Of a stretch of DNA of 34,427 nucleotides, positions 8,439-16,923 are shown in pieces. Position numbers and translations under genes: made by a program. The stretch comes from CAYLPJ01 sp964385465 (lineage in GTDB: Bacteria > Planctomycetota > Phycisphaerae > SM23-33). The notes under the pieces are model-generated. The model saw only the letters and a program-made list of their open reading frames with translations. It searched no databases and was not told the origin of the DNA. Location: positions 1 to 34,427 of the forward strand of contig CAYLPJ010000061.1 of the NCBI GenBank assembly GCA_964385465.1, written 5' to 3'. The first letter of the stretch is position 1; each line of letters opens with the position of its first letter.

Positions 8439-9101
8439 ATGACCGACTCGGAAGACAAATGGGCGGCCGCCAGGCGGCAGATGGTCGAGGAGCAGCTTCG
8501 CAGCCGGGGCATCACCGACGAGCGGGTGCTGGAGGCCTTCGAGGAAGTCCCGCGGGAGCGGTTCGTCCCGTCGTCCCGGCGCGAGGCGGCCCTGGCCGAT
8601 CACCCCCTGCCCATCGGCGGCGGGCAGACCATTTCCCAGCCCTACGTGGTGGCGTTCATGGTCCAGCACCTCGCCGTCGAGCCGCACCATCGCGTCATGG
8701 ACGTCGGCTCCGGCAGCGGCTACCAGACCGCCATCCTCGCGCGACTGGCGGCGGAGGTCCACGCCATCGAGCGCCTCGAGGAACTCGCCGGAAAGGCCCG
8801 CAAGGTGCTCCAGGACGTCGGGGGGGGCGACAACATAGCCGTCCACGTCGGCGACGGCACGCTGGGGCTGCCCGACCAGGCACCGTTCGACCGGATCATC
8901 TGCGGCGCGGCCGCGCCGGACGTGCCGCGGGCGTGGATCGCCCAGTTGGCGGACGGCGGGCGGATCGTCGTGCCCACGGGCGGGCGCCACGTGCAGACGC
9001 TGACCGTGCTGGATAGGCAGGGCGAGGCCGTCAGCCGGCGGGAACTGCTGGACGTGCGGTTCGTGAGCCTGATCGGCGAGCAGGGCTGGCCCGGGGAGTA
9101 G
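8439..9101 (+). CDS. pcm: Protein-L-isoaspartate O-methyltransferase
   Basis: Pcm methylates isoaspartyl residues in damaged proteins using SAM, letting them return to Asp. The 220-aa protein is the usual length. It has the substrate-recognition segment IGGGQTISQPYVVAFM (about residues 59-74) and SAM-binding motif I VMDVGSGSGYQTA (about 87-99), followed by acidic motif II (AIERLEEL). VGDGTLGLP and FDRIICGAAAP mark the later methyltransferase motifs. The frame is open further upstream, but the family N-terminus begins at MTDSED; this ATG sits just behind a TATAAT box, so the mRNA may be leaderless. The stop lies five bases from the stop of the convergent HZS-alpha-like gene, leaving little room for a terminator. 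Confidence 0.95.
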   Translation: MTDSEDKWAAARRQMVEEQLRSRGITDERVLEAFEEVPRERFVPSSRREAALADHPLPIGGGQTISQPYVVAFMVQHLAVEPHHRVMDVGSGSGYQTAILARLAAEVHAIERLEELAGKARKVLQDVGGGDNIAVHVGDGTLGLPDQAPFDRIICGAAAPDVPRAWIAQLADGGRIVVPTGGRHVQTLTVLDRQGEAVSRRELLDVRFVSLIGEQGWPGE

Positions 9102-9106
9102 GGGGG

Positions 9107-11482
9107 TCACTCCAGCGAGGGGGTCACAATCTCGCCGCGGCGCTGGGCGTCGGGGTCCTCGTAGGCGCCGAGGAACTCGCTGTTGCAGTCCAGCCAGAGC
9201 GTGACCCGCCGCAGGTCCGCGGGGGGGAGCTTCACGCCGTAGTGCTCGGCAGCGAGGTACTTCATCAGCCTCGACGCCGCCGCCCCGAAGCCCCCGGCCT
9301 CGGTTCGCACCCCGCCGTGGATGCCCCGGTTGATCGAACCGTTGGAGACGTGGAAGTAGAAGCCATACTTGCCCGCGAGGTTCTGGTACGACCGCGTCCA
9401 GTGCTTCCCGGCCGGGGCGCCGGAGAGGTCCAGGGCCTTCTCCTTGCGGTGGCAGTCCACGCAGTGGCGGTCGAGCACAGGCTGGACGAGCCGGACGTAG
9501 TTGAACGGGTTGGCCCCGGGCGGGGGCGGGGTGATGTCCGACGGCGGCCGCCGCAGGGCCAGAGGCACCTCGCGGCGGGCGGCCGGGGCGCGGCGCTTGG
9601 GCTCGTGGCAGCCCTGGCAGCTCACCGTCACGCCCGGCTGGATGTAGGTGGCGCTTCGCATGGACTGCACGGCCAGCCCATTGGCATCGAGGGCCTGGAA
9701 GTAGACGAGCTTGCCTGCCGGCAGGCGGAAGTGGCAGCTGCCGTCGGGCTCGACGGGCACTGTGCCCAGCACGGCGCGGGCATTGGTCTGGTTGCCCACA
9801 CCGACCCGCGGGCGGTTCGGCGGCGGGGTGGACTTCGGCAGCAGTTGGATGACCCGCAGGGCGGCGACCTTCGCGCCCGCCGGCCAGGCGAAGTCGCTGT
9901 CGTAGACGTTCATCACCGCCAGCGTGCCCGTGGCGGGGCAGTCCGGCCCGGCGCCGTCGACCTGGACGCCGGCCGGGGAGGGGATCACCGGCGGGCGCGG
10001 CCGAGGCCGAAGCGGCATGGGGCTCAGGCAGGCGATATTCGCGTCGCGGTGGATCAGCGTCCGGTTGCCGAACGCGTCCAGCAGGTAGATGCCGTGGCGT
10101 TTGCCTGCCGGGTCGTAGGCCGCGATGTGGTACCGCTCGCCCAGGGGCCAGGGGGTGGCGTAGATCATCAGCTTCCGCGGTGAGCCCTCGGCCTCGGGGA
10201 AGCGGGCGTCCGGCGTCAGGCGGCGGATCTGGGCCATCGCGCCGTCGTCTTCGCCGGCCTGGTCGATCAGCACCAGCGAGCCGAACGCGTGCCCGTGGTG
10301 CGCCGCCGCCGTGGCCACGTACCGGTGCGAGCCCGGCACGGCGCGGATGCTCATCTCCATCCACGGGCGGGCGTTCCGCTTCACGGGATAGTTGCCGTGG
10401 AAGCTCCGCGGGTCGCGGCCGTCGGGGTGGCAGAGCCAGATGTGGTGGGCCACGTTCGTGTCGCGGTCGACGTAATCCCACCGCGTGTAGACGATCCGCC
10501 CGTCGCGGGCGACCGAGGGATGCCACTCGTGCGTCTCGTGGACGCTCAGCGGGGCGATGTTTTCTCCGTCGGCGTCCATGGTGAACAGCGTGTAGGTCGG
10601 GCAGTGGCGGCCGCAGCGGAGGTATCCTCCTCGCCGCCCGGAGACGAAGACGATCCTCCCGTCGGGCAGCGGGTGGGGGTCGAAGTCGTCGTGTTCGCCG
10701 TCGGTGAGCTGCCGCAGCCCCGAGCCGTCGGCGTTGCAGCGGAAGATGTGGTAGCTGATCTCCGGGCCCCACGTGTACGTTCTCTTCGCCTTGGCCTGCG
10801 TCCATGCGAAGTAGATCGTCTCCCCGTCGAAGCTCAGTTCCGGCGAGAGGAAGGAGCCGCCTTCGAGCGGTCGGCCCTCGAGCCGGCCGTTCTCGACCGT
10901 CGCCTCGGCCAGGACGTTCCGCAGCCGCGGCTCGCAGCCGAAGGGGTCTTCCAGGAGGAACAGCCCACCGCCGGGGCGGGCGTTGCAGCCGTAGTACTGG
11001 TCGCACATGTGGAACGGCCCGCCGGCGTCGTGGCGCTTCAGCAGCAGCAGGCGGTCGAACTCCAGCAGGGGGTTGGCCAGCGACAGCTCGCGCCGCAGCG
11101 CGGCCGCCCGCTCGTAGAGTTCGTATCGGGCCCGGGCGCTGTCGGGGGGCGTCTCGCGCGCGGCTGCGGTCAGCCCATCCAGGCGGCCGGCGAAGCGGCG
11201 CGCGGCGTCGGCGGGCAGGCGGGCGCGGAGGTCCGCCAGCAGCGCGGTTGTGCGGCGGAGGACGACGTCGGCGGGGTCGCGGTCGCCGTCGGCGATCGTC
11301 GCGGCCGGGTGGAACGCCTGCTCGACGGCCCGGCCCTTGCGGAGCGTGCGGAGCTGGCGGGTGATTTCGCCGAACTGCCGCTTCCACTCGGCGCGGAGGT
11401 CGACCGCGGCCGGCGTGTCGGCGCAGGCGATCGCGGCCGTGGCGGCGATGGCCAGTGACAGCGTGACGCGGGCTGGTGACAT
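9107..11482 (-). CDS. Exported TolB-like propeller/c-type cytochrome resembling hydrazine synthase alpha subunit
   Basis: A signal peptide (about residues 1-20, ending IACA) precedes about 770 exported residues. The middle carries TolB/WD40-like propeller strands such as LSFDGETIYFAW, FDPHPLPDGRIVFVSGRRGG, WHPSVARDGRIVYTRWDY. Two haem-attachment motifs follow: CQGCH at Cys622-His626 and CVDCH at Cys674-His678. This order, and segments such as LRCGRHCPTYTLFTMDADG and SCQGCHEP, resemble the hydrazine synthase alpha family, whose relatives are common in non-anammox planctomycetes. From memory, the first alpha-subunit haem of the anammox enzyme is ligated by a Tyr four residues after the CxxCH His; here that position is Arg (HEPKR). 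Hydrazine synthesis is therefore unlikely, and no beta or gamma subunit is seen. ATG 11482 is chosen for the signal peptide; ATG 11500, six codons upstream, is an alternative. It lies 34 bases after the PQQ-fusion gene, so the two are probably one operon of periplasmic redox proteins. Confidence 0.75.
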   Translation of the reverse strand: MSPARVTLSLAIAATAAIACADTPAAVDLRAEWKRQFGEITRQLRTLRKGRAVEQAFHPAATIADGDRDPADVVLRRTTALLADLRARLPADAARRFAGRLDGLTAAARETPPDSARARYELYERAAALRRELSLANPLLEFDRLLLLKRHDAGGPFHMCDQYYGCNARPGGGLFLLEDPFGCEPRLRNVLAEATVENGRLEGRPLEGGSFLSPELSFDGETIYFAWTQAKAKRTYTWGPEISYHIFRCNADGSGLRQLTDGEHDDFDPHPLPDGRIVFVSGRRGGYLRCGRHCPTYTLFTMDADGENIAPLSVHETHEWHPSVARDGRIVYTRWDYVDRDTNVAHHIWLCHPDGRDPRSFHGNYPVKRNARPWMEMSIRAVPGSHRYVATAAAHHGHAFGSLVLIDQAGEDDGAMAQIRRLTPDARFPEAEGSPRKLMIYATPWPLGERYHIAAYDPAGKRHGIYLLDAFGNRTLIHRDANIACLSPMPLRPRPRPPVIPSPAGVQVDGAGPDCPATGTLAVMNVYDSDFAWPAGAKVAALRVIQLLPKSTPPPNRPRVGVGNQTNARAVLGTVPVEPDGSCHFRLPAGKLVYFQALDANGLAVQSMRSATYIQPGVTVSCQGCHEPKRRAPAARREVPLALRRPPSDITPPPPGANPFNYVRLVQPVLDRHCVDCHRKEKALDLSGAPAGKHWTRSYQNLAGKYGFYFHVSNGSINRGIHGGVRTEAGGFGAAASRLMKYLAAEHYGVKLPPADLRRVTLWLDCNSEFLGAYEDPDAQRRGEIVTPSLE

Positions 11483-11516
11483 GTCCGTTCGCGTTGGCAT
11501 GGGGGGGCTGCTCTTG

Positions 11517-14500
11517 CTACCGTTTCTCGGCGAAGCACCGCAGCTTGCCGTCCTGCGTGACGACATACAGCCGGCCGCGGGCGGCGATGAGGGTGTCGAA
11601 CTCCGGCGGGGCGGGCAGCTTCAGCGTGGCCAGGCGGTCGCCGGTGTCGGCGCGGTAGGTGTCCAGGCGTGCGCCCTTGCGGCCTTCGAAGGCTGCCGCG
11701 GGGTCGTCGCCGTCCAACACGTCCGGCGTGCCCGCGGCGAAGAGGTTTTCGCCGGTCAGCACCATCGCCCGGACCCGCAGGGGCACCATCTTCTGCCATT
11801 TCGCCGGGCGGGTCCGCACGTAGCCGGTTCCCTTCTCGACGCCGCGCCCGCCGCGGCGGTGGCGGTCCTTGGCGGCCTCGGGGGGCAGCCACTCGATCGC
11901 CACCTTCTTGCCCTTCTCGTCCAGGGCGGGCTCGTTGTCGATGTCGTCGGCGAACAGCAGGTAGCCGTGCTCGGCCGGGAAGAAGGCCGGGCTCCACTGG
12001 ATTCGCCGGTAGAAGTACTTCACCGCGTAGGTGGTGCTGTCGTTGAAGACGACGAGCTGCCCGGCCTTGGGTGCCTGCTGGGCGAAGTAGAACCCCGGCC
12101 AGCGGTGGCTGTGCATCCAGTAGAGCCTGTCGAAGCCGGTGTCGTCGAGGAACCCGCCGGTGGCGACGAGGTGGGGCGTGCCCATGTCCAGCTCGCCGAG
12201 GTCGCTCTCGCGCTTGGCCGGCAGGCGGTTGAGCTTCGCGTCGAACTTGATCCGCTGCATGAACAGGTGGTCCCCGGCGGCGACCAGCAGGTCCGGCAGG
12301 GCGCCTTCCATCGCGAAGGGCCGGCCGGTCTCGGTCTTCACGTCCGGCCAGGGGCCTTCGAGGCGGTGGTGGTGAAGCACCTTGCCCGTGGCGGCGTCGA
12401 GGCCGTAGACGAGGAGCCCGCCGTCGAGGAAGGACGATCGCCCGGCGGCAAAATAGGCCACGCCGTCCCGGACGAGCACGCTGCCGTGGACGGGCCAGAC
12501 GCTCTCAATCTGCTCGAAGGCGACGAGCCGTCGCGTCGGGGCGGCGCGGAACCGCCAGACGAGCTCGCCGTCGTCGGCCCGCAGGCAGGTCACCGAACCG
12601 TCGCGGCAGCCGAACAGGACCGTGCCCTTGTGGATCGTCGGGGCCGAGTCCACCCGCCCGCCGGCGGTGTGGGCCCAGATCCCCTTGCCCGTCGCGGCGT
12701 CGAGGCCGCGGACGCGGTGGCGGTCGCGCTCGGCCAGGACGAGCAGGTCGCCGACGACCGCCGGCTGCGTGCCGCGCCCATCGAGCTCCACCGCCCAGCT
12801 CTGGGCGACCTTCGCGCCCACCGGCGCCGGCGTCGCGCCACTGCGGGCGCCGTCGCGGCGGTGCATGGGCCAATCGTCGGCCGACGGCTCATCCGCCGCG
12901 GGGCCGGACATCGCCTTGCCGTAGGCCGGGCCGCGAAGCAGCGCGCCGGTCCCGCTGACGGTCACCGGCTCGGCCGGCTCGGCCGCCATCGCCAGGAAGC
13001 CCGAGACCTTCACGCCTGGATAGCAGAAGCACTGGCTGGACGGGACGTACAGCAGGCCGTTGGCGGGGGTCAGGCCGGTGAAGCACGGTGCCCGCAGCCA
13101 GTCGTTCCGCATGTGCCCCTCGCCGGCGATGTCCACGAACTCCGCCCCGCGCTTCGGCAGGATCAGGAACCGCTCGGTCGCCTTGCTGCGGTGGCAGCGG
13201 TAATGGTGGCCGGGGGAGATCAGCTTGCCGACCTCGATTTTCTTGCGGACCTCGCCGGTCTTGAGGTCTCGCCCGGCCAGCGTGCCGCAGAACACCATCC
13301 CGTCGCAGACGAACAGGTCGGTCGGCTGGGTGCACGCCGCCGCCCAGGCCCGCGCGCCGCGATGCCGCCACATCCGCTCGCCGTCGGCCAGCCGCCGCGC
13401 GGTGATGAAGAATGCCCCGCCCCGGCGGCGACGCTTGCGCTTGGCCTTCTTGTCCGCCGCGTTCTTCGCATCCGGCTTCGCCTGGCCGTGGAACAGCACC
13501 ACGCCATCGGTGATGACCAGCGTGCTCGTGCCCCCCTGAGGGCGGCCCATCGGGTCGGCGTCGCGCCAGGCCTCCTCGCCCGTCCGAAGGTCCAGGCAGA
13601 CCAGCTCCTTCGGTGTGTGGTAGACCGCCCTGCCGTCGGCGGCCGCGAGGGCGTAGGGCACCACGTGCAGGCCCTTCTTCTCCCACAGCAGCTTGCCGGT
13701 CCGGACGTCCACGGCCGCCAGCGCATCCGGCGTGCCGTTGCCTCCCATCCGCGCCGACGCCCCGACGGACCGGCCGTCCCGCGTCTTGACCAGGAGCACG
13801 CCGTCGGTCAGCAGCATCTCGTCAGTGCCCTTGGTGCCCGGAAGGGCCTCGACGAGCACCTTCCCGCCGGCCGCGTCCAGCACGGAGACCGGCGAGTCCA
13901 GGAACGCCGGCGTGACGTACACGCGGTCGCTGTCGGCGACGAGGCGGCGGGGGATGGTGTGGTGGATGTTCCAGCGGTTGCCCTTGCCCGTGCCGAACTC
14001 CGGCTGCCACCGGCGCATGGGCCTCTTCCAGAGCAGCTTGCCGTTGGCGGCGTCGCGAGCGACGAGCTTGCAGTTCCAGGGCAGCTTCTCGTACACGCCG
14101 GTGACGCCCTCGTCGACGATGGTGAAGGTCCGCCCGCCGGTGGTCACCACGGCGTTGATGCTGGAGGGCATCTCGTGGCTGCGGCACCAGCGGGGCGGTG
14201 CGAGCCAGCGGAGGCGCTTCGGCGGGCCGATCCGCGGGTCCGACGAGACCGCGTTGCCCCCGGCGTCGTGGAGGAAGTGCGACCAGTCGTCGGCGACGTC
14301 CGCGACCGGCTTGATGAGCTTCCGCCAGCCGGAGCCTTCGCGGACCATCGCCACGCCGCGGGGTGCCAGCACGCGCAAGGCCTCGGTGTCGGGGACCTTC
14401 GCGCCGTCCAGCACGAGCAGGTTCACCAGGGCGTCGACGTACGGGAGCTTCGGCCCGACCCACCGCTCGACCGCCACCGGCCCGTACAGGCCCTTGCCGC

Positions 14501-14738
14501 GGATGTGCTCGCGGGCGGCGGCGACGTGCTTGGCGTCGGCATCGAGGCCGTGAACCAGGTAGCCGTCGTCCGCCCGCAGCGCCGCTGTCAGTTTGCCGTC
14601 CCCGCAGCCGACGTGGACGACCAGCCCGCCGGAGACGCCCGCGGCGTCCAGGATATCCCCCGCCGAGTCCGCCAGGGCGGCCGGTGCGATCAGTGCGAGC
14701 GCCAGTGCAACCGTGGCGAAGAGGCGACAAGCGTTCAT
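11517..14738 (-). CDS. Exported fusion of a methyltransferase-like domain and a PQQ-type beta-propeller, 1073 aa
   Basis: The signal peptide is residues 1-23 (ends ALA). Residues about 37-150 look like a class I SAM-dependent methyltransferase: glycine motif HVGCGDGKLTAAL at 42-54, acidic turn HGLDADAKHVAAA, and the later LVLDG. The rest (about 170-1070) is a long propeller with PQQ/BamB-type repeats such as RDAANGKLLW, VDVRTGKLLW, LDLRTGEEAW, LDAATGKGIW and RADDGELVW. A basic KKAKRKRRRR insert is near the middle. The catalytic residues of quinoprotein dehydrogenases were not recognised, so an 8-bladed structural or binding propeller is possible. A SAM domain in an exported protein is odd, as SAM is cytosolic; the fold may be used for something else. 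ATG 14738 has GGGAG nine bases upstream; an upstream in-frame ATG lacks this and would bury the signal peptide. A possible -10 (TACAAT) lies at 14789-14784. It probably leads the operon with the HZS-alpha-like gene. Confidence 0.8.
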   Translation of the reverse strand: MNACRLFATVALALALIAPAALADSAGDILDAAGVSGGLVVHVGCGDGKLTAALRADDGYLVHGLDADAKHVAAAREHIRGKGLYGPVAVERWVGPKLPYVDALVNLLVLDGAKVPDTEALRVLAPRGVAMVREGSGWRKLIKPVADVADDWSHFLHDAGGNAVSSDPRIGPPKRLRWLAPPRWCRSHEMPSSINAVVTTGGRTFTIVDEGVTGVYEKLPWNCKLVARDAANGKLLWKRPMRRWQPEFGTGKGNRWNIHHTIPRRLVADSDRVYVTPAFLDSPVSVLDAAGGKVLVEALPGTKGTDEMLLTDGVLLVKTRDGRSVGASARMGGNGTPDALAAVDVRTGKLLWEKKGLHVVPYALAAADGRAVYHTPKELVCLDLRTGEEAWRDADPMGRPQGGTSTLVITDGVVLFHGQAKPDAKNAADKKAKRKRRRRGGAFFITARRLADGERMWRHRGARAWAAACTQPTDLFVCDGMVFCGTLAGRDLKTGEVRKKIEVGKLISPGHHYRCHRSKATERFLILPKRGAEFVDIAGEGHMRNDWLRAPCFTGLTPANGLLYVPSSQCFCYPGVKVSGFLAMAAEPAEPVTVSGTGALLRGPAYGKAMSGPAADEPSADDWPMHRRDGARSGATPAPVGAKVAQSWAVELDGRGTQPAVVGDLLVLAERDRHRVRGLDAATGKGIWAHTAGGRVDSAPTIHKGTVLFGCRDGSVTCLRADDGELVWRFRAAPTRRLVAFEQIESVWPVHGSVLVRDGVAYFAAGRSSFLDGGLLVYGLDAATGKVLHHHRLEGPWPDVKTETGRPFAMEGALPDLLVAAGDHLFMQRIKFDAKLNRLPAKRESDLGELDMGTPHLVATGGFLDDTGFDRLYWMHSHRWPGFYFAQQAPKAGQLVVFNDSTTYAVKYFYRRIQWSPAFFPAEHGYLLFADDIDNEPALDEKGKKVAIEWLPPEAAKDRHRRGGRGVEKGTGYVRTRPAKWQKMVPLRVRAMVLTGENLFAAGTPDVLDGDDPAAAFEGRKGARLDTYRADTGDRLATLKLPAPPEFDTLIAARGRLYVVTQDGKLRCFAEKR

Positions 14739-14857
14739 GTTCCGCTCCCTGCATTGCGTGTGAACGATGCGATCGTGCCCTCGATTGTAACGATTCGCCC
14801 CCGCCGCCGCGAGCCATGGACGACGTGGGACCCTTGCGTTTCCCTGGCGTTTCGGGT

Positions 14858-15766
14858 ATGTCCGGCGGCGAAAGGGATGGGCTCGTGGGAGAACACCGGA
14901 CCGCAGAGGTGACACTGCTGAACTCCATGGCCGGCGATGAGCCGGCCGGGCAGATGGACCGCCACGTCGCCTGGTCCGTGCGCCTGCTGGATTTGAAGGA
15001 CCGGCTGTTCGGCAAGCGGGTGCTGGAGCTGACCGATGACGAGGCCGCCGGCATCGCCGCGATGGCCGACGAGCGCGGCCTGGAAGTGTACTGCCTCTCG
15101 ACCGACCTGTTCGGCGGGGACCTGGACGCCGGGGAGGGCTACGGCGAGGCTGAGCTGGCCCGCGCCGCCCGCGCAGTCGAGCTGGCCGGCATCCTCGATG
15201 CGAAGTACGTGCGGCTGTTGGCCGGCGGGGCCGACCGGACGGATGACCGCCCCGACTGCGCCTCGCTGCTGGCCTGCGAGCCGTGGATCGCGAGCGCCTA
15301 CGCCGAGGCCGCCCGGCTTATCGCGGACGCCGGCCTCGCCGCGACGGTCGAGAACGAGGTCGGCCGGTGTATCCTCCGCACGCCGGCGGACGTGAAGGCC
15401 TTCTTCGACGCCCTCGGCCCCGACGCCGGGGCCGACTTCACCTGGGACGTCCAGAATCTCTGGCAGATGGGCACGTTCCCCTCTATGGAAGTCTATCGGG
15501 CCTTCGCCGACCGCGTCGGCTACCTGCATCTCAAGGGTGGCCAATGCGAGCCCGGCGACCCCGACCGCCGCCTCCGCTGGCGAAGCTCCCTCGCCGAGGC
15601 CGACTGGCCCGTCGCCGAGATCACCCGCGCCGTCCTCGCCGACGGCCGCGTCGACGCCGTCTGCCTCAACCCCTCCCACGGCCAGAGCCGCGTCGAGGGC
15701 CGATGGGAGGACTTCACCGAGCTCGACCTGCACTACATCCGCTCGGCTGTGGAGGGCCTGGCCTGA
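14858..15766 (+). CDS. Sugar phosphate isomerase/epimerase-like TIM-barrel protein
   Basis: The protein (about 300 aa) belongs to the xylose-isomerase-like TIM-barrel superfamily (AP endonuclease 2-like fold), whose members isomerise or epimerise sugars and inositols using a divalent metal. Alternating strand/helix units are visible: LEVYCLSTDLFGG, AKYVRLLAGG, LAATVENEVGR with the typical strand-end Glu, ADFTWDVQNLWQMG and VGYLHLKGG, the last two carrying Asp and His ligand candidates, and a final DAVCLNPSHGQ. The start is uncertain: ATG 14858 is given, GTG 14885 has AAAGGG at good spacing, and ATG 14816 is also in frame. The stop TGA shares its A with the ATG of the next gene, a dehydrogenase, which points to translational coupling and a shared carbohydrate pathway. 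The substrate is not known. It is divergent from the PQQ-fusion gene. Confidence 0.83.
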   Translation: MSGGERDGLVGEHRTAEVTLLNSMAGDEPAGQMDRHVAWSVRLLDLKDRLFGKRVLELTDDEAAGIAAMADERGLEVYCLSTDLFGGDLDAGEGYGEAELARAARAVELAGILDAKYVRLLAGGADRTDDRPDCASLLACEPWIASAYAEAARLIADAGLAATVENEVGRCILRTPADVKAFFDALGPDAGADFTWDVQNLWQMGTFPSMEVYRAFADRVGYLHLKGGQCEPGDPDRRLRWRSSLAEADWPVAEITRAVLADGRVDAVCLNPSHGQSRVEGRWEDFTELDLHYIRSAVEGLA

Positions 15767-16806
15767 TGACCTACCGCCGCGAGTTCGAGCGCCGGCTGAA
15801 CGTGGGCTTCGTCGGCGTCGGCAGCCACGCCTACCGCAACCTCCTGCCGTGCATGACCTACCTGCCGGTGGAACTGCGGGCGTTCTGCGACGTCAACGAA
15901 GCGCTGCTGCACCGGACCGCCGACGAGTACGCCGTCGAGCGCCGCTACCGCAGCGCCGCCGAGATGTTCGCCGACGGCGATCTCGACGCCGTGTTCCTCA
16001 GCGTTTCGCCGTCGCTGCACCCCCGGCTCACCATCGAGGCCCTCGACGCCGGGCTGCACGTGTGGATGGAGAAGCCCCCGGCCGTGCGGGCAGGGGAACT
16101 TGCCGACATCATCGCCCACCGGGGCGACCGCGTGGTGGTCGTCGGGTTCAAGAAGGCCTTCATGCCCGCGATGACCAAGGCCGCCGAGCTGCTGGCCGAC
16201 CCGGCCGCCGGGAAGCTCAAGAGCATCCTCGGCGAATACGCCATGGACATCCCCACCGGCGGGCAGCGCGTGCTGGCCGAGCGGCAGACCTGCAACTGGC
16301 TGCTCAACGGCGTGCACCCGCTGTCGGCGATGCTGGCGATCGGCGGGCAGGTCGAGGCGGTGACGACCGTCCGGGGCCGACAGGGCGGCGGGGCGTGCGT
16401 GATGATGTTCGCCGGCGGGGCCGTGGGCAACTTGCACCTCGCCGCCGGCATGCGCGGGCCCTGCGAGCGGTACAGCTTCTTCGCCGAGAACCGCCACGTC
16501 GAGATCACCAACGGCCTGGAGGTCGCCCTGCACCGGGGCACGCCGATGCAGTACGGGCGAACCGTTCGCTTCGCGCCGGAGGGCACGGACCACGGGTCGA
16601 TCGTGTGGCGGCCGCAGAACGCCCTGGCCACGCTGGAGAACAAGCAGTTAATGACCCAGGGCATGTACGACGAGATGATGGATTTCTGCCGGTGCGTGCT
16701 CGAAGGCCGGCCCGCCGGGCGGGGCAGCCTCGAGTTCGCCATGAACGTGATGAAGACCTACGAGGCCGCGTTGCTGTCCGACGGCTCGTGGGTGGAGATC
16801 GAGTAG
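15766..16806 (+). CDS. Gfo/Idh/MocA-family NAD(P)-dependent oxidoreductase
   Basis: Gfo/Idh/MocA enzymes oxidise or reduce sugars and inositols in the cytoplasm with a bound NAD(P). The 346-aa protein begins with a Rossmann fold (NVGFVGVGSHAYRN, residues 12-25), then CDVNEALLHR after the second strand, and the family motif EKPP at 102-105. The C-terminal half has the alternating strands of the alpha/beta substrate domain. It has no signal peptide, unlike many planctomycetal paralogues. The start ATG overlaps the TGA of the isomerase gene by one base (TGATG), so the two are almost certainly made together. The pair would fit stepwise oxidation and isomerisation of an unidentified sugar or cyclitol. 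Confidence 0.92.
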   Translation: MTYRREFERRLNVGFVGVGSHAYRNLLPCMTYLPVELRAFCDVNEALLHRTADEYAVERRYRSAAEMFADGDLDAVFLSVSPSLHPRLTIEALDAGLHVWMEKPPAVRAGELADIIAHRGDRVVVVGFKKAFMPAMTKAAELLADPAAGKLKSILGEYAMDIPTGGQRVLAERQTCNWLLNGVHPLSAMLAIGGQVEAVTTVRGRQGGGACVMMFAGGAVGNLHLAAGMRGPCERYSFFAENRHVEITNGLEVALHRGTPMQYGRTVRFAPEGTDHGSIVWRPQNALATLENKQLMTQGMYDEMMDFCRCVLEGRPAGRGSLEFAMNVMKTYEAALLSDGSWVEIE

Positions 16807-16923
16807 AGGCGCGAACCCGGCCGCCGGTCGGGGCGTCCAAGGGCATACGACGGGATCATGGGTCCGCCCGCCGCGGCGCGGGCGCCGGTTCGCTTTGCGG
16901 GTAGTCAGAGAAAGGGGTCCGAT

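Noticed and set aside
9107..11482. Calling the propeller/cytochrome gene a true hydrazine synthase and the organism an anammox bacterium
   Set aside because: No beta/gamma subunit or hydrazine dehydrogenase is present, and the position where I recall a Tyr haem ligand is Arg; related proteins are widespread outside anammox bacteria.
11250..14912. A 1220-codon plus-strand open frame opposite the PQQ-fusion gene
   Set aside because: It is the mirror of a real gene with clear PQQ repeats and shows no domain of its own.
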